A stretch of DNA of 64,000 bases, from contig CANTUQ010000055.1 in the NCBI GenBank assembly GCA_947683425.1, positions 2,592,001-2,656,000 on the forward strand. The letters are read 5' to 3'. Made by a program: the position numbers and the translations under genes. The notes beneath the pieces are model-generated. The model was not told the origin of the DNA. It saw only the letters and a list, made by a program, of their open reading frames with translations, and did not search any database. Positions 45,617-58,370 of this stretch are shown piece by piece. Origin of the DNA: Excoecaria cochinchinensis (taxonomy: Eukaryota > Streptophyta > Magnoliopsida > Malpighiales > Euphorbiaceae). Positions within the stretch are counted from its first letter, which is position 1. Every line of letters begins with the position of its first letter.

Positions 45617-46529
45617 AACTAAATTTTAGACTTCAATTCGAAAGTACCTTGATTAAAAATTACAATTGAGTTTTAGTTTAAAGATTTCATCTTCTTTCAA
45701 TATTGCATTACATCTCATTAGAGCCTTAGATATATGCTAGTTTTGTCCCTCTTTTGACCCCGGTGCATTCCCAAAGCACAACCCTACGTTCACTCAATGT
45801 AGGGAAGTGTTAAGGATAATCACCAGCCCAAGCCTCGTACCATTATGGTATATTAAATGGAGACCCAATCGGTCGTTACGCTCGTGATGAGCTAGACCCA
45901 TTGGTAGGGACCATGCTTGGGTAGCCCTAAAGTAACATCACCTTGACTAAAGCTCATGTAATGGAAATAGTTACTTCCCCTAAGTGGTATGAACCTTAAT
46001 ACTATGCTTGCTGTATGGATCATTATGTATTGGACAAACCCAGATAATTTGACTGGTCACCTAATCAAAGGCTTTCATGCCCCGATAAGCCCAAGTCGAC
46101 TCATTCGGACTGCCTAAATACATAATGATCATAACCCATGCGCCTGTGCATTCAGTTAAGAGAGGTTATGCTGTTGGTTCTCCGCCGTGCACTATGCATG
46201 TCCATCGGGTTCTCGAATGATCCATGGGCCAATCCCACCTAGGAAAGAGACTATGACCTCGTGTGTGGGAGTAACAAGGTTGGAAGGACCTATGTACTTG
46301 CATGACATTTGTTGATGTTGCATAGCATGATCATGCATTATATGTCATTCATGCATCATCCTAACGAGTGTGTTTTGCAGCCATCATAGATCTACCTAAG
46401 TGGTCAAGAGGTTCTCAGGGGCGACTACACAGAAATCCATTCTTTGAACTACCAGAAAGGGTGTAGTATCCGGACACTCCTTTAGAAACTAGCTACGCTA
46501 CCTTAGCTCAATTCTCCTTACACGAAGAG
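45617..46529 (+). other. 5' untranslated leader of F
   Basis: Noncoding stretch between primer site and gag, homologous to G's leader on the other strand. No gene. Confidence 0.65.
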
Positions 46530-47843
46530 ATGGCAAACTCACCAAGAGGGGCAGATGCCACTAGGGCAATAATAGCAGAGGAAGTGGGCCGAAGGTTAGA
46601 AGAGTTCGAGAACCGGATGATGGCCATGATGGCCACAATGGGTCAACCAGTGGCCCCACAGAACCCACCACCTCCTCCTATGAGGAATAATGAAAGGGAA
46701 GAGGTCAGAGAAGACCAGCAAGAGGAGATCCGCCCGCCACCTGTAGACCCAAGAGCTGCTATATTTGCGGGACAGAGGAGGAGGCCAGCCCTAAGGCTAG
46801 ATGATGATTGGGAGGACGAAGAATATGAGGAGCGCATGTCTGAGAAAGGGAAAGCCTCTCAAACTGAAGAAACCATCTGGAAAAAGATGGTGGAAAAATT
46901 TGAAGCAATGGCAAGAATGCTAACAAAGGGGCGAGGAATAAACCCCGAAGATAAAGAATTAGGAGGAGAGGACCTGGTCCCAATGAATTTTAAGATGCCG
47001 GATGTGCCGAAGTTTGATGGTACATTAGATCCTACTTCCCACATAAAGCAATATTTGTTAGTAATGAAGGGAACCATGCTAACCAAAAGGCAGAAGATCG
47101 AATACTTTTGCTTGAGTTTGGCTGGCCCAGCGGTGGATTGGTACCACGGGCTCGACCGTAGAACCAAGGAGGACTGGGATTTATTAACGGAGGAATTTTT
47201 GAGACAATACGATTACAATACGAGAATAGAGGTGACCTTGAAGGACCTGGAACTACTGCAATAGAAGGGAGGCAAGTTCTTCCATGAGTATCTAACCCGA
47301 TGGAGGAATCGGATAATGGAGATGAAGAGGAAACCGAATACCAAGGATCAAATACGGCTATTCATTAAAAATACAAGTCCGTATTTGAGAGAAGGATTGA
47401 AGATGAAAGGACTGAGAGACTGGGAGTCTCTAAAGGATATCGCCATTGAAGCTGAAGGAGAGTACCTTGCTAGGAGAGCGGGTAGTGAGAACTATCCTAC
47501 GAAGGGTAGCAGTAGCCAGGGGGCAAGTAGACCGACAGGTTCCGCTAGTGGCACGAGGAAGACTGCTGAAGTATCAACTACTAATGCTACCCCAAGGCGT
47601 TTCTCCAACCTTGGAAGGTCTTTGTCATGGGTACTGAGAAGGTTGATGAAAGAGGGTAAGATGCAGCCTTTGCCACCCAGACCCGCTAAAACTCAGGGCA
47701 TGCCAGGGCATAAGGATGATGAGTATTGTGCATATCATCAGCACACTGGGCATATGACTGATAACTGCAAAGCTTTGAGGCATGCAAATCAAGATCTAAT
47801 TGACTCGAAGTAGATCACGGACCCAGAGAAGAGAGAGGGTTAG
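46530..47843 (+). pseudogene. gag: Gag of Tat/Ogre half-element F
   Basis: Starts MANSPRGADATRA, matching the start of G's Gag. A Pro-rich and acidic N-terminal third is followed by the capsid domain (KQYLLVMKGTML, FCLSLAGPAVDWYHGLD, LLTEEFLRQYD, FIKNTSPYLREGL) and a C-x2-H-x4-H-x4-C knuckle, CAYHQHTGHMTDNC, at about 47729-47770. In-frame ambers at 47262, 47811 and 47841 interrupt it; the first two stand where relatives have Gln. No frameshift. Confidence 0.88.
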
Positions 47844-49349
47844 AAAAAAGCTGGATACAACAATGTGCCCCCGCCAGTATTTATGATCGGGTCCAGTATG
47901 CTCGAGGAGTTTGTGTTAAAGGAATTGTACGGCAACGATCTCCACACTGCTGTCACGAATCTCCATGAGGGGAGTGAAGAAGGGCTTCCCGCTGCAGTGA
48001 TCAATTGCTGGTCCACTGATGATAGTGGAATTGAAAACTATGATTCTGAAGTATTTCCCGACCCGTGGGGTTTGGAGGAGGAAGAAGAGGAAGAAAAGAA
48101 GAATAAAGTAGGAGCTGTGACCCGAAGCGGAAGAGTAGCTCCAGAAGTCGAGAAGCCCCAAGAGCCGGTTGAGGGCAAAAAGGGAAAAGAACCGGAAGAA
48201 GATCTGATTGTTAAACAGCTGAAAAAGACACCGGCTCAGATTTCAATATGGGATCTCTTGAGACAGTCACCGTCGTATAGACAGAAGGTAGTAGAGGCTT
48301 TGTGCGAGGCAACTGTGGCCACAACCATCTCGCCTACGAAACTTTTAGATGTAGTGAAGGGAGGATCGGGAGAAATTGTTGTTTTTACCAACGCTTATAT
48401 GCCGGCAGAAGGCCGCAACCATAATTGGCCTTTGTACATAAGGGCACAGATTAACCAAAAGTACATAGCCTGTGTAATGGTGGATGATGGCTCTTCGATA
48501 AATGTGTGCCCGCAGGTGGCAATGGCAGCTTTTGGGGTGAGAGAAGACATGTTGGCCAAGTTTGATCTCACCATCACAGCATATGACAACTCGCGTAGAC
48601 ATGATTCAGGGACATTCATGGCAATAGTGAAGACGGGACCAGTAGAGTCAGAAGTGGAGTTTGTGGTGTTGCCTATACCCGCCAACTTCTCAGCTCTTTT
48701 AGGCAGACCATGGTTTCATAAGTTGGGAGGAGTCCCCTCTACGCTTCACCAGATGGTAAAGATACCCCATGAAGGCCAGATTGTGACTATAAGGGCTGCA
48801 CGTGAGAATCAGGTTTCAATACTGGAGATCGCTAGGCAGCCGTTTAGTGGGTTTCATGTTGCCATGATAGGAGAGGAAGAGTAGAAGGAAGAAAGCCCCC
48901 AGGTGCTAAATATGATGAAAAAGATGTCGTTCCTTCCCTACACGGGATTAGGGAAGAATTCTACGGGGGTGCCAATAGCCGTTGCTACAAAAGGCCAAAA
49001 GGACATAAGGGGTCTAGGGTACATAGGTGTTGTAGAGAGGGGTGAGAAGCCAGAAATGGAAATTCGTCATATCCAAAAAACTTTTGTGCCAGCAACCGCA
49101 GCATGTGCCTATACAGGGGAAGCTGAACCGCAGTGGGTGGATGAAAGAATTGTGCCAGGGTTCGAGGTCTTTAATGATGGCTATAACTGGAACATTGGAG
49201 TGATCAAGCCAGCAGAGGGCTTTTAGGATGAGGAAATCATGACCAGTAGGACAGTTTGGGACCGTGAAATGCCTGAAGAAGTGATCACCGATAAGATGGT
49301 AGCCACCTAGCTGAAGGGGAAAGCAAAGGTAGAGGAAGCCATACAGGAG
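47844..49349 (+). pseudogene. Protease region with G-patch-like segment, element F
   Basis: Continues gag's frame. An acidic linker (VPPPVFMIGSS, then EEEEEKKN) leads to the retropepsin fold: VMVDDGSSINV (active-site Asp near 48482) and LLGRPWFH near 48700. A Gly-rich segment (48903-49035: MMKKMSFLPYTGLGKN, then GLGYIG) resembles the G-patch found in Tat/Ogre proteins. Stops at 48882, 49224 and 49308 are all TAG. Confidence 0.8.
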
Positions 49350-50801
49350 GTGACAAAAGAGCCTCCAAAGTGCCAAAGTGATGCAGGACCATCAATTATA
49401 GCAGATGCGCCAGCAGATGAGGAGGAAGAAAATAGTTTAGATTTTCTTTTTGCTCTAGAACATTTCAATGATGTTAATGACAATTTCAATCTTATTAATA
49501 AATTGAATGATTTTGCTTACTTGTGCGATGTTTCCGATGATTTCACTTTGCATGATCATGATCACCATCTTTCCATATTTGACATTGATTCAACTGATGC
49601 TACTCCATTTAATCTTGGAACCACAAAAAACCAAAAAGAAATTTTGATAGCATCAAATATAACTCCTGAAGAGCGAGAAAAATTTGAGAGAATATTAAAA
49701 AAATATGAAAAAGTCTTTGCCTGGACCTACGAAGATATGCCAGGAATTGATAGGGAAGTCGCAGAGCACGCTATTCCTACATATCCATACCATAAACCTG
49801 TTAAACAGAAACTGAGAAGGCTTAGGCCAGAATGGATAGATAAGATAAAGGAGGAGATTCGCCAGCAAATCAAAGCCAAATTTCTAATTGAGGTGCAGTA
49901 TCCAACTTGGTTGGCCAATGTTGTCCCCGTAGCCAAAAAGAATGGCAAGGGAAGGGTATACGTAGATTATCGGGACTTGAATAAGGCTTGTCAAAAGGAT
50001 GACTTTCCGTTGCCCCATATAGATGTGTTGATAGACAGCGCCGCTGCTTGCGAGATGTTTAGCTTTGGTGATGGTTACGTGGGATACAATCAAATTCTCA
50101 ATAAAATAATTGACCGAATAAAAACGGCTTTCATCACGGAATGGGGGACGTATGCTTACCGGGTAATGCCTTTTGGCCTAAAAAATGCAGGAGCCACTTA
50201 TCAAAGGATGGCGATAAAAATCTTAAATGACTTGATCCATAAAGAAGTGGAGGTATACGTGGATGACATGATGATCAAGTCGGCCACTAGAGAAGGTCAT
50301 TTCGAAGCCCTAGAAAAGTTTTTTCAGAGGATAAATAAGTACAATCTCCGATTAAATCCTAAGAAGTGTATCTTTGGAGTCACGTCAGGGAAGTTGCTAG
50401 GACATGTGGTTAGTCAAAGGGGAATTGAGATTGACCCAGACAAGGTTAAAGCCATCAGAGAAATGCCAGTGCCTCAGAAGGAAAAAGATGTAAGGAGATT
50501 CTTGGGCAGATTGCAGTATGTCAGCAGATTCATCGCCAAGTTAACTTTGATTTGTGAGCCAATCTTTAAACTCCTTAGGAAAAATCAACCTATAATGTGG
50601 AACGAAAATTGTCAGAGAGCTTTCGATACTATCAGAGAATACTTGCTGAAACCACCAGTGTTGAGACCGCTGCAGCCAGTCAAACCACTGATTCTGTATT
50701 TAGCTATAGAAGATAGTTCTGTAGACGCCATGATAGCCCAAGAGGATGAATTCGGAGAGGAATTTTCTATTTACTATCTTAGTAAGAAGTTCCTAGCTTA
50801 T
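49350..50801 (+). pseudogene. Reverse transcriptase of half-element F, cut off before RNase H
   Basis: Open from 49350. The linker (ILIASNITPEE) leads to RT: YVDYRDLNKAC, FSFGDGYVGYNQI, MPFGLKNAGATYQR, the YVDDM box at about 50256-50268, GKLLGHVVS and RRFLGRLQYVSRF. The frame then enters the RNase H connection (IYYLSKKF) and loses homology after the Glu codon ending near 50801, running a few unrelated codons to a TAA (50817-50819). All RT catalytic residues are present. The missing next codons begin I's minus-strand segment at 16466. Confidence 0.88.
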
Positions 50802-53800
50802 GAGGTACCCTTCCAATAACTTTCCGATTATCTAATAACATTATTACTTTCATGTACACTATATATTAAAGACTTTAAATTTCATTTATTTTATTTTCCA
50901 CATAACTAGCTCATAACTATGCTACTAGTTAATTATTTTACACTATCTTTTATCTATTCCCGATAATTCATTTACCTTATATATATTAACCTGTTTCATC
51001 TTTACACTAGCATTGCCATTACTCATTATTACGATTAGTATTATTTTGACTATTGGCATAATTATTATTAACATTAACAGTTATATACAAGTATAATTAC
51101 ATTAATCTAATATTGACATAAACTACAATATCAACATTAATACTATCATTATAATTATTCCTATTATAAATTTCTTCACTTATTTTCAATAATACAGTTA
51201 TCTTTCATAATACTTATCAATACATTTTAATCCCTAAATTTACATTACTATCATCAATTGCAATTTAAATCTCTAAACTTTTCACTATTTTACAGTATTA
51301 CCTATCGTTCCCACATATTTACGATAATGCCATTAATTTACTTATTATCGTCTTTATTTATTATCTATCATGCAATTGCCACTTAGTACTTATAAAATTA
51401 TTACTCTTTTATTATTTTACACTTAGGTCCTTTGAACATTACTAAAATTATAATTTTGTCCTTGAACAATTATTTACTTCATTCAATTATTTACATGCAA
51501 TAATCTTCATAATCTTTATTTAAATTCATTCATGCACTTAGTATAATTAACTATCCACATAACTAAATTCACATGCATGCCTCATGACTATAAATAATAC
51601 AATTAATATCAATTAGCCAAATATTTAATTCATTTAATTTCTATACATGCAAAAATATTCTTAATATCAATTAAATCACTCATTTAAGGAAATAAACACA
51701 TATAGTGCACATAAATTACAAATTTGCATTTAGGTCCTCATATTAAATCATATTTACGTCAATTAATTTTAAATTACAATTTTACCCCTAACTTTTTCAT
51801 ATTCACAAATATGCCACCAAATTAATTTATCAATTTATTTATTTCATTAATTAACAAGCAAATTACCATTAAATCACTTAATTAAGGACAATTACACATT
51901 TAACACTCATAAAAGTCCATATTCTCTATTTTGTCCCTAAATATGGCAAAATTACAATTATGTCCTTAAACTTTACCAAAATTCCACTAGTTCATTTTAT
52001 TTTACCATTTTACATTATTTAATATTTAAATTACAGATTTACCCTCTAATTACCAATTTCATGCCAAATTACATTTTAGTCCTTATAAAGTGACCAATTT
52101 TCATATTTAATTATTTAATTACATTTTTACCCTTATTGACATACTTATGGTCATAATTACCGTTATGCACTTAAAGTTTTTCAAAAATTCAAATTACGTC
52201 CCTATTACACACAAATATCACTTTAATCACAATTTAAACATTTTAAACTCATTTTTACCAAATTGCCTCCTGTACAGTACTGAAGACATTTATGACCAAG
52301 ATAAATGAGACACGAACCCCAAAAGGCTCGAATAACTTGACGGACCCCGAAAGATCACTTCAGTCTTTAATACATACCAGAGGAAACTCGAAGGACCACC
52401 CCTGTCTTTAAATACTTTTCAAAACATTTGAATTTTAAATACAGTGAGGTAGGACCGTCATTGTCCTACAAAAAAGTGAGACGTCATGCTCACTCCCGTG
52501 GTCTTATGTCTTTATGGCTAGCCAACATATCCTGAACTAGACTTGACTTCCAGAATACTACAAAAGGCAGCAATAATCCATTTCTTGCATCTTTAAGTTA
52601 CCATTCATACATTTCCTGGAATTTAATCATATTATTCCATTCTTTTTCATACAATTCAATCATTATACATGTGATTATCATCCTCATACCATCACATGCA
52701 ATAAAAGCTCATTATTCCATCATGGTACACATGTATACATACATGCACACATTCGGCCAACAAACTAACTTTTCACCATTAATTCTTTTTTATCAACTTT
52801 AACATTTATTTAGGCCATTCATATGTTGAATAACATAGCCATGCCATTATTTTACATTGAAACACATCAAAATCATACCTTTACATACATAACCCATTCG
52901 GCCTCACATGTACATCATACATCATAAAACTTTTTCATTTTCCAACACATGCCATTAGCTAATTCACATGCTTAATACGATGTATACACCATAAACATGC
53001 CACAAACATCATCATACATCATGAAAAACCCATGTATACCATTCGGCCTACATACTAAACTTTCACTCTCAATTCTTTTCATGAACTTTAACCTTTATTT
53101 ATGTCAATTACATGTTGAATAACATAATTATGCCATTATTTTTCATTAAAACTCATCAAAATCATACATTTACACATGATAACCATTCAGCCACATACAT
53201 ACATCATACATCATGACATTTTCACATGCTCTAATACATACCATTAAATAGATCACATGCCAAATATCATGTATACATCATAAACATGCCATAAACATCA
53301 TCATATCACATGGAAATCACATGAAACCCATTCAGCCTACATAGTATCTTTTCATACAAATTTTATTTTCTCACTTTAAGCATTCATATCATCATTTTTA
53401 ACCTTCCTAAACATGTCTATATGGTTTGATTCAATTCAACATGCATATTTCATATACTTTATGTTTAAACACAACTAAAAATCATACTTTTAACATGGAA
53501 ACTGAAGCATATTGTATCCGCTAACCTTATTTTCTTACTCTGCACATCATAAGCATGCTTTCCATACCTTTACTCCAAGAAACAACACCATCTCCTTTGA
53601 AATCCTTAAGTGGCCAAATATACAATCCAAAGAAATCACCATAAATTTTCATCCTTTATGCAATATATTTACATAAACATACTCTAGACATCCTAGAGTA
53701 CCTATTTGAACCCTTAAATCAATTTTAAAATATCAACTTTACATACCTTAATTTAACACATAAACTCTTCTACTTATTTTCTCCCACTTATTCCACTTCA

Positions 53801-54976
53801 AATGAACTTTTGAGACCATTATTATGGAAAAGAGAGGCTAGATTTTACTTAGCAAGGTTGGATTTAGTGGGAACTTGAGAGAACAATGAAGAAAATTCAA
53901 TAGAAATGGGAGAAGTTCCATTCAGCCATGGAGAAAGGAGGAGAGAAATGGAGAGCTTTCTAGGGTTTTCTAATATTTAGGGGTTTATATTAGTGTTTTG
54001 ATGGGTTGGGCTTGGTCCAACCAATTGGGCCAACCTAATTCTAAGTCCATTTAAGAAATTAGGCCCAATAAGCAATTAAAAATAATTTCTCACACTTTTC
54101 AAGCTCAATTTCTCCCAAAATCAATTTCATAATTCTTAAAATATATAATTTAGCCTCCACATAAAATTTCAGCCCAATCGAAGGCCGTTTTTCGATTCGC
54201 TAATTTCTTACTAGTCTGATAACTCAATTTTCTGTCTCACCGTAAAATTTATTTTCCATTACCATTTGATTTTCCATAATATTTCAAACAAACCGATACT
54301 ATTAGATAATTTTTTTGAGATCCATAACTCCAATTAGAGTTCGGTCAAACTAGTAAAACCAAAGTTAACTGGTCCGATCGGTCCTGTCCGGTTCATTGGC
54401 TGTACCGGTTCGGTTCACCTTTCATCCTTAACTTCCATTTTAGTCGTAATAGCTCATTTGACCTCAATTCCATCTCAATCAGGGTCCATTTTTGGCCCGG
54501 TTCAATTAAACTGGTCCGATTCACTCATTTTTCAGTACCATCATAAAATTAATTTTTCACAACCAAACTTTTTTACACACTATTCTGAGTCCATTTATAC
54601 CTTCAGATAACTTTTCAGATGTCATTTACTATTTTTAAAGACTCAGTCAAAGTTCGGTCAAACTTAGTTACTATTTGAATCGAATTAGAGGGTTTTCTTC
54701 AATTTAACTTTCAGAGATCTATTTGACCCCAATTTCACTCCAAATTATACTACCAGACTCCTTATAACTTATATTTTTCAATAGTCCAATAAAATATTTT
54801 TCACCTTTGGGTTCCCGGGAAGTCACCCATCAAAGGCTTTCCTGACCTGAGTACGTTTAACTTTTCTTCTTTTCTGTCTTTTAGGACTCAAATACTGATA
54901 TTTTCACCTGAAATTTACACTACATACTTTACAGATTTCACTGATTACTACCGATCCGGTATTCGGGCCATTACAC
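50802..54976 (-). mobile_element. Very AT-rich LTR-like segment, 5' terminus at 54976
   Basis: Minus strand starts TGTAATGGCCCGAATACCGG at 54976, a plausible LTR terminus, followed by a 5S-rRNA-like block. Then follow about 4 kb of AT-rich sequence with recurring phrases (ATTCGGCC at about 52751, 52888, 53041) and a GC-richer block at 52270-52560. No protein motif in any frame. The other end is not identified; at 50802 it abuts F's broken RT. Confidence 0.5.
54807..54863 (-). promoter_or_regulatory. 5S-rRNA-like pol III internal-promoter block
   Basis: Minus strand reads GTTAAACGTACTCAGG, then after a spacer GATGGGTGACTTCCCGGGAA. These correspond to the A box and C box of plant 5S rRNA (GTTAAGCGTGCTTGGG and GATGGGTGACCTCC), with spacing within one base of the gene. 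It lies about 115-170 bp inside an LTR-like terminus. Known precedent: Cassandra TRIM elements carry 5S sequence in their LTRs, but this segment is far longer and AT-rich. Confidence 0.6.
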
Positions 54977-55985
54977 TCTATTTTATCTTAGAAAAATGAA
55001 AATTAGTGTTAAGTTATTATTAACATATATCCGTATATATATATGTATAAATTTAATCCCTAAAGAGATAAATTAAGGATATTATCTCTTATTCAAATAT
55101 ATATATATATATATATATATTTATTTATTTATTTATTTCTTATTCAAAATAATAAGAAATATCATATGTAAATATATTTATATATATATAATTACGAAAT
55201 TTAAATATAAATGCCAATATTTATATAATTTAATAATACCTAGTTAAAATCCATTCTGTTCGTTGTGGTCTTGGTATGTGACCCAATAGATTTATATTAA
55301 GTTGGCAGTGGGCCCAATTCCATAATAGGCCCACAACTTATAATTGGTCTCTACCAAAACATTATAACTAACCAAATAATATAAATATCGTTAGTCCGAT
55401 TTTAACCTGACAATAGAACGTGTTATTATCTTTTTGTCATACGATATCTTGTTTCAACATAAGTCATGGTCCATGTCAGACTTATATTATTCAAATATAT
55501 AATTTCCCGATCCCTAAGTAGACTGATAAATTGAAATGACGTTGATCACACTATCAATTCATTCCAGCATGGCCATGCATTTTACTGTCCTACTTATTGA
55601 GGGGCCCGATAGATATCTCTCTTTTAAGTGATGGACAAATTCTATCTTAATTATTCACTATCCTCGGCATAATTCTAATCATATTCAAGCATAACCTTAT
55701 GATTATCCGATTAAAGACAACGTTTGATTATGTTAAAACACGATGTTCCTTATGTAGGAAACTGTGATAATCTCAGGTCTAAGGATTCAATAACATAACT
55801 ATTATGAGATCAATTATGACACTATACCATGTAATGATCTCATATTGGGTCTATCCAGTGCCTTGTTCTCTAACAAATACCTACAGATTTGATTTGTATC
55901 ACCATATATAATCATCTCATGATTATCAATCAAATATCTATACTAGTTTTAATTTATCTTTATACTCTTTAGTGACAAATGACTA
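54977..55985. mobile_element. Possible Ty1/copia-type LTR or internal remnant with AT microsatellite
   Basis: Phrases such as GTATGTGACCCAATAG, GGCAGTGGGCCC and GGGTCTATCCAGTGCCTTG recall plant copia LTR text, from memory only. A (TA)n plus (TTTA)n tract occupies about 55098-55138. No ORF. Confidence 0.3.
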
Positions 55986-57005
55986 GGGATGAGCGTTTTA
56001 AGTTGAGTCTAGCTTTTGTGTGTGTCGGATTGCATGTGTTTGGGTTGTGTTCATTTTTCTAGGTTGGATTATAGTAGTATTACTATTATAGAGTCAATTG
56101 CATGATTTAAGAAGTTTTAAGGATATAATTGTGTTTCAGTTTTTAGTAGTGTGGGTTAATTGTGGTGTTGAGAAGAAGTGAAGGACTAGAACAGGGAATT
56201 GCTAAAAACCACCATAGACTTGTGACAAGTGGAGGAGAGAGAAGGAGGAAGAAAAAGGGCTATTGACCAGAAGAGAGGGAGCATGTGAGAGAGGAAGAAC
56301 ATAATTACCCTTCTCCCTCTCCCCCATTTTCCCCTCTTGCCCAGCCCTCTCTTCTTCTCCTCTTTGCTCATCCTCTTTCCTCCATCAGCTGTAAATCTTG
56401 GTGGGTGTTGGCAATTCAAGGGTTATTCAAGTAAGTATTTAGTTCTCTTCTTCTTCTTCTTCTTCTTTTTCTTCTTCTCCTCTTTGAGTGGTTATCTATT
56501 TGCTGGGTTGTGTGTTTCAATGAGTGTGTTGTTTGGGTGTTTTGTTTAGAGATTTCGGCTAGAGATCCAAAAGGGAAGGAGAAGGTTGGAGGTAGTGCAA
56601 CCAATTGAGTTTGAAGGAGCTTAGGAGATAAGGTTTGGGAATTGTGTATTTTGAATTTTGTTTTGATTTCTGGAAATTGTGGAATTAAGCATGTTTATAT
56701 ATGTATGATTGATATGGGTTTTGTCAATTTTTAGTAGAAATTGGGAATGAAGTTGTTTATAGATTGCAGGATTGGAATTATGTGGAATTTGGGAAAAATT
56801 CTGGGTTTTTAAATGTTGTTGTTCACTTTGTTCTTTTGGTCTTTTTAATCACTTCTTTAAGTGTGAAACTTAGATAATTTTATGGGTAATGTGTTTTGGA
56901 TGCTTGTTGGTGCTTGAATTGAAGTTATTTGGGGTGATGGTATGTTTTTGGAGGGTTTTGGCTTGAAGAGGAGAGTGCAGATCGGCAGCAGTGGCGAGAA
57001 ACTCG

Positions 57006-57320
57006 ACTCTGTCATGAGCGCGATAGAGCTCAATTATTCGAACTCCTACCAAAGTGCCCTCTGTTCATGAGCGTGCCCTCTGTTCATGAGCACGACCTCA
57101 GTCGTGATCGAGATAGAGAGCTCCGTAACAAAGCTTCTTCCTGGCAGAACCCATTGCGAGCGCATCTATGTGTGCGAGCGGGAAAGGAGCCTACCGGTCC
57201 TCTGTCGCGAGTGCGATAGAGGCCAGCTTGCCTTCCCTCGCAAGTGTGGTTGGCTATCATGAGCACATTCCTGTAGGCGATTAGCCTCTGTCGTGAGCGT
57301 GATAGGTCATTGCGGGCGCG
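57006..57320 (+). repeat. Decayed fold-back array (C)
   Basis: Units such as CTCTGTCATGAGCGCGATAG, CCTCTGTCGCGAGTGCGATA and CTGTCGTGAGCGTGATAG: B's motif with CpG changed to TpG or CpA in most copies. At least six units can be traced. Confidence 0.82.
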
Positions 57321-57480
57321 ACCCTTCCCGGTTCTTCAAAGTTGATCATTTCATGGCACTTTGCATGGTTTCTCACTCATGATTTATAAATGTATCAATG
57401 TATGAATTATAATATGCTTCATTATGTGATCATTATTATGAATTAATACCTAGCCTGCAATAGTCAAGTAAGTGGATAGA

Positions 57481-57492
57481 TAGGCATGCCTA
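57481..57492. promoter_or_regulatory. Shared LTR palindrome TAGGCATGCCTA (C)
   Basis: In the context GTGGATAGA-TAGGCATGCCTA-TAG, about 160 bp after the array, as in A and B. Confidence 0.7.
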
Positions 57493-57893
57493 TAGAGTTA
57501 TGTTAGTTGTAGCCTATGCGTTATGGACCCTGATCAGGTCCCCATTTGGATCCTCGCAATCCCTATGAGTTTGTATCTTGTTTAAGATCCCTATGTGAAA
57601 ATGTTTTGAAAATGAAAAGAAAAGAAATTGTTTTGTACCTACGGGTACCTATGTGTTCACTCATTATCCACCACTTTGAATTTATAGGCTTACCTATGTG
57701 TTTGCATAATGTGATATGAATTATTGTGATTCATTATGTTGATATTATGTGATATGCTTGAATGAAGTTATTGGTTATGAAGTATACAACTTATGGAAGA
57801 TTTATGATGTTTTGCTGATATGCATGTGCCATGTGTATACGAATTGCATTTGACGTCCACTGTGAGTAGACATTTATTTCTTGTTTTTCCCCA

Positions 57894-57911
57894 CTAAGTG
57901 TTATTGCTTAG
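57894..57911 (+). promoter_or_regulatory. Conserved LTR hairpin, decayed (C)
   Basis: CTAAGTGTTATTGCTTAG. Two CpG-type transitions relative to A and B convert two stem pairs to G-U pairs, so the stem can still form in RNA. It is followed by GCACGAG...CCGTGC. Confidence 0.7.
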
Positions 57912-58370
57912 CACGAGTGTTTCATCCGTGCAGATGTTAAAGCAGTCAGAGTTTTTGGGAGGACTGATCCGCAACCATTAGTGCCAGCACAATAGACAGG
58001 GCTTTTGTAGCCTAGGATTTTTTGTATTTTGTATTTTTCATTCAAGCGTAAAGCCTTTTGTTTTGTATCTGATTTTGTAATATTTTCAGTTATGTATATT
58101 GTAGTTACATAAAGAATCATATTGTACTTCAGCTCTATAAAGAATATTTTGGTATATCAATGAATGAGATTTGAGAATTTGTGCTGGCAATCTTCTGAAT
58201 GTATTGTATTATTGAAAAGTTTTAGTTAACTACGTTTTTATTATTATGTTTAAGTTATGATGTCAATGTTATGCATGCTTTATTCTATTTGTGTGACAAC
58301 CCCTGTCTATGGGGACACCAACTTTTCCTTGAGGGGTGAGCTCCCTTACGTATAGGTAAGGGGTGTTACA

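Larger units (their letters stand above)
55986..58370 (+). mobile_element. Element C: Tekay-type LTR, left end lost
   Basis: Ends GGGGTGTTACA at 58370 like B's LTRs. It has the shared order: decayed fold-back array (57006-57320), TAGGCATGCCTA (57481-57492), GTACC words (57635-57650), decayed conserved hairpin (57894-57911), then TTTTGTA-rich sequence. No primer site follows, so it is a solo or truncated 3' LTR. The start was not found. Confidence 0.72.
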
